Source of the DNA: Rhodopirellula baltica
Lineage (GTDB): Bacteria; Planctomycetota; Planctomycetia; Pirellulales; Pirellulaceae
DNA length: 64,000 nucleotides
Assembly: GCA_002901265.1 (NCBI GenBank)
Contig: PPHI01000012.1
Coordinates: 1 to 64,000 of the forward strand
Direction: 5' to 3'
Below the pieces are notes generated by a model. It did not search any database. It saw only the letters and a list, made by a program, of their open reading frames with translations, and had not been told where the DNA came from. Of this stretch, positions 16,357-24,899 are shown piece after piece. Each line of letters opens with the position of its first letter. Positions within the stretch are counted from its first letter, which is position 1. A program made the translations under genes and the position numbers.

Positions 16357-17217
16357 ATGGGGCAATACGAATCGACCTGTTGTCCACTTTGTAAAAACGA
16401 CTCAAGCGAGCCGACGAAGTATAGCGAAGGCGCTCTCAAAATCGTTCGCTGTCAGAATTGTCGACTCTGGTATCTTTCACCGCGTTTGACTGAAGACGCG
16501 ATGCTCGAACACTACATGAAGGCGGATTACTTCGAAGGTGGTGATTCGGGCTATGACAGCTATGCCGCGCAAGAAGAATCCTTGCGGATGACGTTTCGTC
16601 GCTTGCTCGGTGAAATGTCGAAACGCGGAATGTGTGGTGGCAGCGTTTTAGACATTGGCTGCGGCTATGGCTATTTCTTGCAAGAGGCCGAGGGCTACTT
16701 CCGGCAACGCTATGGGACCGATTACTCAGCCGGCGCCTTAGCCCAAGCGAAATGGTTTGTGGATAAAGTTTATCAAGGCGGCATCGATGACGTCCCCGAG
16801 GAAGAGCAATTTGACTGTGTCGTTGCTTTCCACGTCATCGAACACGTCTATGACCCGACGACCTTTGTGAATTCGCTTTACCGCCGGTTGAAACCAGGCG
16901 GGACGATGATACTGGCGGCGCCTGACATGGGCAGCTGGTGGCGGCCGCTGATGGGGCTGAAATGGCCGTCGCTGAAATATCCCGAACACGTTGTCTATTA
17001 TGACAACAAAACCTTGAAGCTGCTGATGGAAACGGTGCCGCTGGAGAGCCATCAATCGATGCCTTATCCACATGCATTTCCACTGAACCTCGTGTTCAAC
17101 AAGTTGCGTCTGCCTGAGTTTCCGGAGTTCGGTAAACGCGCCGTATGGATGCCGGCGACAACGGTTGCGATTGCGGCTAAGAAACCGTTAGCGGAAGAAG
17201 TCAGGGTGGCGGCATGA
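16357..17217 (+). CDS. SAM-dependent methyltransferase with N-terminal zinc ribbon
   Basis: The 286-residue protein has a zinc ribbon at its N-terminus (C9-x2-C12 and C32-x2-C35, CPLC...CQNC). A class I methyltransferase fold follows, with motif I VLDIGCGYGYFLQEAEGY near residues 95-112 and VVAFHVIEHVYDPTTFV as the post-motif region. This layout is typical of methyltransferases acting on nucleotide sugars or glycan precursors. The stop overlaps the start of the GT2 gene by four bases (ATGA), so the two are translationally coupled. A role in surface polysaccharide or glycolipid modification is inferred from this pairing. Confidence 0.85.
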   Translation: MGQYESTCCPLCKNDSSEPTKYSEGALKIVRCQNCRLWYLSPRLTEDAMLEHYMKADYFEGGDSGYDSYAAQEESLRMTFRRLLGEMSKRGMCGGSVLDIGCGYGYFLQEAEGYFRQRYGTDYSAGALAQAKWFVDKVYQGGIDDVPEEEQFDCVVAFHVIEHVYDPTTFVNSLYRRLKPGGTMILAAPDMGSWWRPLMGLKWPSLKYPEHVVYYDNKTLKLLMETVPLESHQSMPYPHAFPLNLVFNKLRLPEFPEFGKRAVWMPATTVAIAAKKPLAEEVRVAA

Positions 17218-18362
17218 CGGCATTGCCAGAACTGTCTGTCGTCTTGCCCGTCTATCGAGAAGCCGAGCACATTGAAAGCAGCTTGTCGGTGATCGATCAA
17301 ACGTTGGCGGCGTTGGACATGCCGTATGAGATCATCTGTGTGGATGATGGTTCACCCGACCAAACTTGGGAGGCGCTGGATCGTTGTGTTTTGAGTTTTA
17401 GCAGTGTCCGGGCGATCAAGCTGAGTCGCAATTTTGGCAAAGAGTATGCCGTCCTGGCGGGCTTGGAAAGCAGTGTTGGCCAAGCTGTCGTGGTGATGGA
17501 TTGTGATCTTCAGCACCCGCCGAGCGTCATTCCCGAGATGGTTCGGCTGTGGCGGTCCGGGAAGTACAAAGTGATCGACGGGGTCAAACGCAAAGCCAAC
17601 CGTCGGAATCGATTGGCCGAATACGCGGCGCGAAACTTTTATCGCACCTTCCGTCTGTTGACGAAGGCTGATCTCCAGAACAGTTCCGATTTCAAGCTGC
17701 TTGATCGTGCGGTGGTCGATGCCTACCTGGGACTTCCCGAACGACAGCTATTCTTTCGAGGATTGGTGTCTTGGATGGGCTATTCGCGAACCAGCGTCGA
17801 ATTTGAAGTCGCTGATCGCACCGCTGGCGAGTCGAAGTTTTCGGCCAAGCATCTGATCGCATTGGCAACTGACTCGATCATCGGTTTCAGCGAAGTCTTG
17901 TTGCAGACGGCCACCGTCGTTGGTGGTTTGTTCTTGTTGTTTTCGATGGGGATCGCAGTCCATACCATCTATCAGTATCTCACCGGTAACGCGGTCGAAG
18001 GTTTCGCGACGGTGATTTTAATCCAGCTCTTAATTGGCGCCGCGATGATGCTGGCCATGGGAGTGATCGGGCTTTATATCGCAAGCATCCATCGTGAACT
18101 CAAATCGAGGCCACGGTATTTGGTCGAATTTGAGCGGGGCGGAGAATCACTGCGGCCGGAATTAAGTCTGAACGTTCCTGAGACGGACCTCGAACACCTA
18201 ACCATTGATCATGAGCACGCTAACCAATCCCCAGCCTACGGAAATTACCGAGCCAGGCGATCGGTTGGCCAACTGGTCCATGGGCGGCAACATGGTCAAC
18301 GCATTGTTCTTCACTTGCCTGATCAGTCTGGTCGCTATTCCTCTCATTCTGCTGCGGGGTAG
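17214..18362 (+). CDS. GT2 family glycosyltransferase, DPM1/GtrB-like, membrane-anchored
   Basis: This GT-A enzyme starts LPELSVVLPVYREAEHIESS, has VDDGSPDQTWEAL and a DxD motif in VVMDCDLQHPP (D96, D98). Two C-terminal transmembrane segments lie near residues 225-250 and 260-285, the layout of dolichol/undecaprenyl-phosphate glycosyltransferases, which load a sugar onto a lipid carrier at the inner membrane face. The frame continues to 18362 (382 residues), overlapping the next gene by about 150 bases, whereas relatives usually end near residue 320-330. A TGA at 18206-18208 in another frame sits just before the next ATG, so a small frameshift or sequence error near 18150-18205 may have extended this reading frame. 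Confidence 0.85.
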   Translation: MTALPELSVVLPVYREAEHIESSLSVIDQTLAALDMPYEIICVDDGSPDQTWEALDRCVLSFSSVRAIKLSRNFGKEYAVLAGLESSVGQAVVVMDCDLQHPPSVIPEMVRLWRSGKYKVIDGVKRKANRRNRLAEYAARNFYRTFRLLTKADLQNSSDFKLLDRAVVDAYLGLPERQLFFRGLVSWMGYSRTSVEFEVADRTAGESKFSAKHLIALATDSIIGFSEVLLQTATVVGGLFLLFSMGIAVHTIYQYLTGNAVEGFATVILIQLLIGAAMMLAMGVIGLYIASIHRELKSRPRYLVEFERGGESLRPELSLNVPETDLEHLTIDHEHANQSPAYGNYRARRSVGQLVHGRQHGQRIVLHLPDQSGRYSSHSAAG

Positions 18363-20874
18363 CGAAGCGGTCGGTACGACTTGGTTGGTGCCGACTGTCT
18401 TGGGTGCTTGCGGCTGTGTGGCGGCTTTTTGGTGCGTCCGAGTTTCGGTGACACCAATTGGATTGCCAAGCAAACGTCAGACAACGCGATTGGATGTCAT
18501 TGCGATTCTGGCGATTGTTTCGCTGTCGTTTGTTGCCTTTTATCTTCCACAGACCGCCAATTTTTGGGGCGGTTACGACGAATTTCAAGCGTTCAGCGAG
18601 GTGAAGTCGGTTGCCTGGAGCGACGCGTTTGATTCAATCAACGGTCGACCATTGCTCGGCTTGTCGTTCGCACTTGGCAAGCTAACCGGCGGCGGTTCGA
18701 TCGAAGGCCACCTGTGGTTTGCTTGGATCATCACGACCGTGAATGCCATTTTGCTTTGGGGCCTGGTTCGATTGATGTTGCCCAATGCGAGTGCGATGGC
18801 ATTTGCCGCGGCGGCACTCTTGGTTATCAATCGGGCTGACCCTCTAAAGTTCTATCCTCTATGGGCAGCCTCGCCTTATTCCTTGGCGGTCGGCCTAACG
18901 CTTGCCGCAACGATCCTGTTCGTCTGGTCTTGGCGAAAGCAGAACCGAGCGATGCTGATTGCCGGTTGTTGCTGCTTGGGGGCGTCACTGTTGATGTATG
19001 AAGTCGGCTATCTGGTTGCCATGGTTCCATTGATCATGCTGACAATGGAACGTCAACGCAGTCCGCTATGGCGATTTTGGTGCTACGCGTGGTGCGCAAC
19101 GCTTGGGCTTTTCGCACTACGTGTCGTGTTGTTCAATCTTAGTGGAGAATCATCTTATCAGGCTCAGCAATTTGCATCGTCTGGATCAGAGTTGAACTCG
19201 TTCAGCGACAACTTTTTCCTGCATCTATCTCAGATCAAGCAATACACGTCGTTTTCTAAAGATTCGATGCGAGCACACCCGATGGTGGGCTTGGTTGTTT
19301 TCTCCGTCGTTGGGGGACTGACTTGGCATCTCTCAAAGCAAAGCGGTACTGCGACGGTCCGGCAAGTGTGGGGCTCGGTCACGCTCGCCGCGATCGGAAT
19401 GGTTCTGGGCATAGCGTTGTACTCTCACATGCAAGGCAACGAACGGACGCAGTTCTTCGCGGCACCCGCACAAGCGGTGTTGGTTGTGGGCGCAATTGCC
19501 ATGGTGATGTCAAAGCTTCCCGCGACTTGGAATGCGATCGGGTTCAGTCTGTGTGTTGGGTTGGTGACGGCGAATGGTGCGGTGCAAAGTTATCGGTCGC
19601 AGTTTTCGGACCACAACGTTTCCTATCGATCCATCGTTCATGTTGTTGAGCAGCTAAATGTATTGACCGCCGGGTCGGACGAAGACTTGGTTGTGATGAT
19701 GTTGTTTGAAGGTAGCTCGCCGACAGGTTGTAGTTATCACATGACCTGTACAAGTAAGAATTTATTGCAAAGGCGGGTCTACACGCTTGGTGAGCAGCAG
19801 GATGGGATGATTTCCTTCGAGTTCCGCGACACTGAGATGCGAAGTCCGGCAAACGTCGTGTTCAACGATGACTTGGTGGTTCCCTATCGGAATGTCGTGT
19901 TCTGTCATTTGGAGAGCGATGGGACGGTGCGATTGCTTCGCGAGATGCCCAGTCGCATTGTTGAACAGCTGGATAAGGCGGTGATCGATCGAGGGTATGA
20001 TCCATTTGCCGTGCTTCCTGCGGGCGAGGTCATGCCGCATCCCGAGTTTGACTATCCAAGTTGGAGTGGACCGCCCGCAGATGTGGTGCGAATTCGGCAA
20101 GGCGTAGTTCTAGGATCAGGCTGGACGACGCGTCATTTCAGTGCGGGGAGCGTCTATCGGGATGTCGAGAATCAAGCGGAAATCATCATCAATGGTCAAG
20201 GCAAAACGACCGCGATTGTCGATCTTGATTTCGGAGTCTTACCCGGGGTGATCGCTTCCGGAGAGATCATCGCGTCTAACGATGCCGGCGAAACGATCGC
20301 GAGATGGAACAGTCTTGAGCGACGTGTCGTCGAATTGTCTGTTCCTTGTGAACCGGGAAAGATGCAAAGGCTGACGTTTCAAGCGACGTCGACAGATGGA
20401 GCCATTGTGCCGATGCGTTTCTATGCCGTGGGAACGGTTTATCCTGAAGACACGGCGATGCGAACGAACGCGATTACGCGAGACGGAGTCCGTTTAGGAA
20501 AGAACTGGTATCCTTTTGAAAGCTACAAAGGCGAATCCTTTCGCTGGCTGAATACCGACGGCGAGATCCTGTTGCCCTATACGATACTGGGGGCGACACA
20601 AACCCTTCGGCTAGATGCGGCTGTCGGCCCCGGTGCGACCGATGGAAGCTGTCAGGTCGATGTCGTCGACGATGATGGCGACGTACTGGCAACAAGCGTT
20701 CTCTCCGGTCGCCAGACCTTGCGATTTCCACTGACTGCCAAAGCCAACGGAACACAGCGATTAAAGCTCGTCGTCCATGGAGGTGGCCAGCCGCATGGTG
20801 CGGACCCACGTCTCTTGAATCTACGTGTGTTCGAATGTGGCCTGACACCAAGCGGTCAGTCTTCGGATCAGTGA
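18211..20874 (+). CDS. Polytopic membrane protein, possible GT-C glycosyltransferase
   Basis: I start it at the ATG at 18211 and not at the TTG six bases upstream. About 11-12 transmembrane segments fill residues 25-450. After the second pair comes a periplasmic loop with FWGGYDEFQAFSEV, resembling the acidic first loop of GT-C enzymes, in which an Asp/Glu acts as catalytic base. The last 400 residues are soluble and beta-rich, presumably periplasmic. It follows a lipid-carrier GT2 and a methyltransferase. A reasonable inference is that the GT2 makes a polyprenyl-linked sugar that this protein transfers onto a surface acceptor. The GT-C assignment rests on topology and context only. Confidence 0.7.
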   Translation: MSTLTNPQPTEITEPGDRLANWSMGGNMVNALFFTCLISLVAIPLILLRGSEAVGTTWLVPTVLGACGCVAAFWCVRVSVTPIGLPSKRQTTRLDVIAILAIVSLSFVAFYLPQTANFWGGYDEFQAFSEVKSVAWSDAFDSINGRPLLGLSFALGKLTGGGSIEGHLWFAWIITTVNAILLWGLVRLMLPNASAMAFAAAALLVINRADPLKFYPLWAASPYSLAVGLTLAATILFVWSWRKQNRAMLIAGCCCLGASLLMYEVGYLVAMVPLIMLTMERQRSPLWRFWCYAWCATLGLFALRVVLFNLSGESSYQAQQFASSGSELNSFSDNFFLHLSQIKQYTSFSKDSMRAHPMVGLVVFSVVGGLTWHLSKQSGTATVRQVWGSVTLAAIGMVLGIALYSHMQGNERTQFFAAPAQAVLVVGAIAMVMSKLPATWNAIGFSLCVGLVTANGAVQSYRSQFSDHNVSYRSIVHVVEQLNVLTAGSDEDLVVMMLFEGSSPTGCSYHMTCTSKNLLQRRVYTLGEQQDGMISFEFRDTEMRSPANVVFNDDLVVPYRNVVFCHLESDGTVRLLREMPSRIVEQLDKAVIDRGYDPFAVLPAGEVMPHPEFDYPSWSGPPADVVRIRQGVVLGSGWTTRHFSAGSVYRDVENQAEIIINGQGKTTAIVDLDFGVLPGVIASGEIIASNDAGETIARWNSLERRVVELSVPCEPGKMQRLTFQATSTDGAIVPMRFYAVGTVYPEDTAMRTNAITRDGVRLGKNWYPFESYKGESFRWLNTDGEILLPYTILGATQTLRLDAAVGPGATDGSCQVDVVDDDGDVLATSVLSGRQTLRFPLTAKANGTQRLKLVVHGGGQPHGADPRLLNLRVFECGLTPSGQSSDQ

Positions 20875-21410
20875 TCCGTTTGCCGGGGACACTCCGCCCA
20901 CGATCGAAACAGTGGGATGTACCAACATGCGGCAAGCAGGTGAGCCGGAATCCCGATCAGCCAGGAAAGCAGGATGAAATTCTCTGGCGATCGGTAAAAG
21001 ATATGGACCCAGACAAACCAGAGTGCGGCTGCTGGAAAAGATAACCGAAAGGCCTGTCGGGCAGAACGATGGAGGCAATCCTGCCACGCGAGTGGATCTT
21101 TGTTTGGGCCGAAAAGTCGCTTGAGCTTCATCGACAGCCATTCGATCACTGGATAGCCCCAGATCCATAGCGAGAGCGACCCGATGGCAATCAAAACCAT
21201 GTTGACTGCCCGATAGGTCTTTATCAAACCGGCTGAAACCCCAGGGCCATGAAGGATTGCATGGTCGAAGCGGATGTAGTTGTAGATTGCGGGGAGCAAG
21301 AGAACGACCAGCAACCCTCGAAACCACATCAACCCTTGATGACGCCGCTTTGACAGATCGTTTTGATCGAGGGAGTCATCCCCAGGGGCTTCGTAGGGAT
21401 TCGAAGTCAT
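20868..21410 (-). CDS. Small four-helix membrane protein with NPYEAP N-terminus
   Basis: I place the start at 21410, giving MTSNPYEAPGDDSL. A short cytosolic N-terminus with NPYEAP (or NPYQSP) is a recurring feature of small planctomycete membrane proteins. The open frame upstream of this ATG adds 19 residues without a membrane pattern. About four hydrophobic segments follow (GLLVVLLLPAIYNYI, MVLIAIGSLSLWIWGY, FPAAALWFVWVHIFY, WLIGIPAHLLAACWYI). The gene converges on the polytopic protein gene and overlaps its end by seven bases. Function unknown. Confidence 0.7.
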   Translation of the reverse strand: MTSNPYEAPGDDSLDQNDLSKRRHQGLMWFRGLLVVLLLPAIYNYIRFDHAILHGPGVSAGLIKTYRAVNMVLIAIGSLSLWIWGYPVIEWLSMKLKRLFGPNKDPLAWQDCLHRSARQAFRLSFPAAALWFVWVHIFYRSPENFILLSWLIGIPAHLLAACWYIPLFRSWAECPRQTDH

Positions 21411-21474
21411 CGTCTGTTGCTGACATTTGGGCACGCAAAAACAAGCAATTCTACGCGATAAGCCCACCAGCGGT

Positions 21475-21813
21475 TCATCCGGCGATCGCGGCGCAGATCT
21501 TCAGGCGGGGTTGTGAAGATGGATCGGCAGTTCGCTTGCTAGCAACATGATTGCTGGCTGGTTCTTTGGACGAACCCGCATTGCTGCCCATCAGATTGCT
21601 GGTCAGTGTCATTTTCAATGCGGTTGCTTGATCGTTCTCCATCACAACGCGGCTTTGAACGAACCACCCGACGTGAGGGGAGAAGTTTTCCTGACGCAAG
21701 ACGAGTACAGACTGCCCATCAGGCTCGCATTCGCTGGCGAGGACGAGCCGTGTCCCTTCTGATTGGCCTGGGAACACATTCAGAATTCGAGTGCTCGTAA
21801 TTTGATTGCTCAT
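21475..21813 (-). CDS. Small hypothetical protein
   Basis: A 112-residue protein starting MSNQITSTRILNVFPGQSEG. The first 70 residues look like a compact beta-rich domain (TRLVLASECEPDGQSVLVLR, VGWFVQSRVVMENDQATALK); the tail is Ser/Ala/Pro-rich and probably disordered. No signal peptide and no known motif. It reads as a real gene because of its regular start and balanced composition, but I cannot assign a role. Confidence 0.5.
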   Translation of the reverse strand: MSNQITSTRILNVFPGQSEGTRLVLASECEPDGQSVLVLRQENFSPHVGWFVQSRVVMENDQATALKMTLTSNLMGSNAGSSKEPASNHVASKRTADPSSQPRLKICAAIAG

Positions 21814-22135
21814 AGAGGATTTTACGATGACGGTGAATCTGGCGGTGTGCTTGTTTTGAAAATGATTCTCAATAAGAAGTAGTCTACCGGAATTGATTTG
21901 TCGGTCAATATTTCACCGAGTTGTAAAGTCTTCTTACAGGCAAATCAGCCAACTGCCGGGGCCGAAAAAGCATGGTTTGCCCTAAGTCTATTTCAGGGAA
22001 GGGTTTGCGGTGGATGTGGCGTTTCGGGGTTGTTGTTTGGCACGCCGACTGCATTACCGCTATTTCACCACGGATGGTCGCGGTTGACCTCCGTCCCCTA
22101 ACTCTCTTAGGCCGCCATCGGCAAAGGAAACTGCC
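21814..22135. other. Divergent upstream region of csrA
   Basis: No gene is supported. The region separates the minus-strand small gene from csrA on the plus strand, so it should hold two divergent promoters. A ribosome binding site, AAAGGAAA, ends about seven bases before the csrA ATG at 22136. Confidence 0.5.
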
Positions 22136-22549
22136 ATGCTCGTTCTCTCACGCAAAGCTGATCAACAAATCCGAATCGGCGAAGACATCACGATCACGGT
22201 TGTTCGTGTAGAAGGAAATCGCGTTCGAATCGGGATCGATGCCCCCCGCGACCAGCGGATTGTCCGCGGTGAATTGGAGCCGATCTCGGAAACGATCGAG
22301 TTCGAATTGAGTGAGCGTGAATTCGCGTTCGCACACCAGTCAGAAGAAGCGGTGAAATCCTCGCGCTCGGCAAAGAGTTTGTCGCGGGTTTCGAAAGATC
22401 GTCTGTCCGGCCAAGCGGACGCTGCCAAGTCCGAGCCTAAGGTCTACAGCGGCAAAATGAATGCGGACGGAAGCAAAGTCCAATTGAAAGCTGAAGAATC
22501 GAATCCAGCCCGTCGCTCCCCGTTGGCCGGATTTGTATCGGCATCGTGA
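22136..22549 (+). CDS. csrA: Carbon storage regulator CsrA with long C-terminal extension
   Basis: The first 65 residues are a complete CsrA fold: MLVLSRKADQQIRIGEDITI, VVRVEGNRVRIGIDAPRDQR and IVRGEL. CsrA is an RNA-binding dimer that recognises GGA in hairpin loops, usually over ribosome binding sites, and represses or stabilises target mRNAs. The R of the IVRGEL segment, part of the RNA-binding face, is present. Unusually, the protein continues to 137 residues with a Ser/Lys-rich, probably disordered tail. It is a single-gene unit followed by its own terminator. Confidence 0.93.
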   Translation: MLVLSRKADQQIRIGEDITITVVRVEGNRVRIGIDAPRDQRIVRGELEPISETIEFELSEREFAFAHQSEEAVKSSRSAKSLSRVSKDRLSGQADAAKSEPKVYSGKMNADGSKVQLKAEESNPARRSPLAGFVSAS

Positions 22550-22571
22550 TCGACTGCCCTGCCCCACCTCA

Positions 22572-22597
22572 CCGCGAAAGGAATCGCGGCTTTTTTT
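22572..22597 (+). terminator. Rho-independent terminator of csrA
   Basis: Stem CCGCGA / TCGCGG with a short loop (22572-22589), followed by a seven-T run at 22591-22597. Confidence 0.85.
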
Positions 22598-22616
22598 CTC
22601 TTCTCGCTCTCGCTGC

Positions 22617-24635
22617 TTAGTAAAGACCGCTGACGGTCACTTCAGGGTACTCGTTTTGAGCCTTCTGGTTCTGGGCCTGCTCGTTCTGGGCTGATTCTGT
22701 TTCCGCAGGTCGAACCGCGATTCGGTCATTGGCATCGACTTCTTGCAGATGCTCTAACAAAATCCGACGGACTTCGAAGATCGCTTGTCCGGTCATATGA
22801 ATCTTGGTGTGTTCCGCGTCGACCACCAACTCGCTTTCGGTGTCGTTCATGTGTGCACTGTCGTAGGCGACGATCCCGTCACCACGTCCCGCTTTCTTTT
22901 GCAACAAGGTTGGGTCGGCCAAGACGCCGATGATGTTGTGGTACTTCACCTCGGGCGCGTATTTGGCTCGCATCATCACTGGAAAGATCGGTGATTCGGG
23001 TGCAAGCGAATCGATCGCGTTTGCCATCGTCAGCAGTTCGGTATCCCGGAAATAGTTGGGATTGCTGTCGACGAGTGTTTTTCCTGTTGCGGTGCTGATC
23101 TTCGGCAGTTTGATGACCTTCCGAGCCAACCAGCGAGTGACATCGTTTGCGAATTGGCTGCCACGGTGCGGCGTGCCGATCGTAATGACACGTTTGACGG
23201 ATTGGTTGGGATGGAAGTACAGCGTACTGACCAGTTTCATCCGCTGCTGCTCGTCTCCTAGCAATTTTTCCCGGGGTTGATCGCTGACGATTTGCCAAAA
23301 GTCGTCGCCGCTGTCGATCGTCTGCATCCGGCTGACCAAACCGCCCATGCTGTGCCCGACCAAGACCATTTCGTCGATGGGGGCGTCTTGATGCATCGGG
23401 TCAAAGGTTTCGCGGAGTTCTTGCAGGTCCGTCCGAAGCTGTGTCGCGCTGATCCAAAACGGCTGGCCGGAAGGATAGAGGTAGAACCAGAATTGATAGC
23501 GTTCGCGGATTTCGGCAAAGCTGCGCAGGTCGTTGAACATGTCCATCCAGGTTCGCGGGCTGGACCACAAGCCGTGGACCATCAGCACGGGAATCCGGTT
23601 GGGATCGTAAGGCTCGAGCATGTAGACGCCACGGTTTTTGCTTGCGTCCTCGGGATTGATCAGGCCCTCTGTTTCGCGATTGCGTTCGCGGAAACGCGGC
23701 GTATCGAGGAAGAACGCGAGCGGTGTCGTCAGGTCGGTTTCCAGCGGAACCCAGTGGCTGGCCAGCTTGACTTGGTTCGCTTTCAGCGGGTCAAAGAACT
23801 CCAGGACGCAAACGTTTGACCCTTCTTTGCTTTCATCGTTTTTCCCGGTGCATCGCATCATTGCCGTCACGGCGTAGCTGAGGCCCTCCGGGTAGTACTT
23901 TTCACGTGGGTCGCGTTCGCTGTCGCTTTTGCGGACGGCGATCATCGGAACGCCCAAGCCGAACGTGGTGTGTTTACTGCGGAGCGTTTGGATTTCGTAG
24001 TCGCTGACAAATTCGTAGTGATCGAATTCGTCGGCGTTCCATTTGCCACGCATTTCCGTTTGGATCACGAACTCTTGATCGTTCGCTTTCACGCGATAGG
24101 TCTGACCGGGCTTGATGTGGCTTTGTTTGCAAAGCAGTCGGAGGGTGTCTTCGAGCGATTCGTTGTACAGGTCACATGTTTCGCGGAACTGAGGGTCGTA
24201 GTGGTTTCGGGTCAGTTTCAGTTCTTCGGAAAACAGATAGTCATAGCTGTTGGTCAGCGTGACGCCATAATGTGCGAGCGCATCGCTTTCTCGGTCGGCG
24301 AGTTCCGCCTTTTTGCCTTCGACGTAGGAGAGTTCGGCGAGGGAGTGAATCAGTTCCGGGTCGCGGTTTTCGCGAATGGTTTGCTGGATGTTTTGCAGGC
24401 AAACGGTGGAATCTTTTTGGTAGCCATCACGCAACCCGTAGCGACGGAGTGTGTTCCACGTCCGTTCACTAATTTGTGGACCGGAATGATTCAGCAACCG
24501 CAGTGGCGCGGTCAGTGGGTTGGCGCGTTCGGTGCGTGGCGTGACATAGCGAACCGTCGAGCAGCCGCAGGCGGTGATCAGCAGTATCAGCACTGCTGAG
24601 TAAATCGGTGTCGGTCTTGATTCCGTTGCAAACAT
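22617..24635 (-). CDS. Alpha/beta-hydrolase lipoprotein, lipase/esterase-like
   Basis: The 672-residue protein has a lipoprotein signal (LILLITACGCSTV, lipid Cys about residue 23-25). An alpha/beta-hydrolase domain occupies the second half: the oxyanion-loop motif PVLMVHGLWSSPRTW near residue 350, the nucleophile elbow VLVGHSMGGLVSRM (Ser in GHSMGG) near 425, and a late His in VDAEHTKIHM. The region in front contains a long helical segment typical of planctomycete members. It probably hydrolyses an ester of lipid or cell-wall material outside the cytoplasmic membrane. It is convergent with csrA; the substrate cannot be deduced. Confidence 0.85.
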   Translation of the reverse strand: MFATESRPTPIYSAVLILLITACGCSTVRYVTPRTERANPLTAPLRLLNHSGPQISERTWNTLRRYGLRDGYQKDSTVCLQNIQQTIRENRDPELIHSLAELSYVEGKKAELADRESDALAHYGVTLTNSYDYLFSEELKLTRNHYDPQFRETCDLYNESLEDTLRLLCKQSHIKPGQTYRVKANDQEFVIQTEMRGKWNADEFDHYEFVSDYEIQTLRSKHTTFGLGVPMIAVRKSDSERDPREKYYPEGLSYAVTAMMRCTGKNDESKEGSNVCVLEFFDPLKANQVKLASHWVPLETDLTTPLAFFLDTPRFRERNRETEGLINPEDASKNRGVYMLEPYDPNRIPVLMVHGLWSSPRTWMDMFNDLRSFAEIRERYQFWFYLYPSGQPFWISATQLRTDLQELRETFDPMHQDAPIDEMVLVGHSMGGLVSRMQTIDSGDDFWQIVSDQPREKLLGDEQQRMKLVSTLYFHPNQSVKRVITIGTPHRGSQFANDVTRWLARKVIKLPKISTATGKTLVDSNPNYFRDTELLTMANAIDSLAPESPIFPVMMRAKYAPEVKYHNIIGVLADPTLLQKKAGRGDGIVAYDSAHMNDTESELVVDAEHTKIHMTGQAIFEVRRILLEHLQEVDANDRIAVRPAETESAQNEQAQNQKAQNEYPEVTVSGLY

Positions 24636-24899
24636 CCTTGTCGCCCGTCATGCAGTATTTCTGCGCGTTCTTGGCGCAGAGTCGGAGACGGTAGAAAGCC
24701 TGGCTTGTTGACGTCAATGTGAATTGAGTTTCACGCCAGCAAGTTTCACGTCGCGGCGTCTTTGATCGAACCGCCGCCCCCCGAACGTGTTAAAATCGGT
24801 CGCATGTTCAATACTCCTGGCGATTCTAAATGCGACCGAATCTGGGTCGCGTTCAGGATTACTAGGTAGCGTTCAGGGTCTTGTACGGGCGGGCATGTA

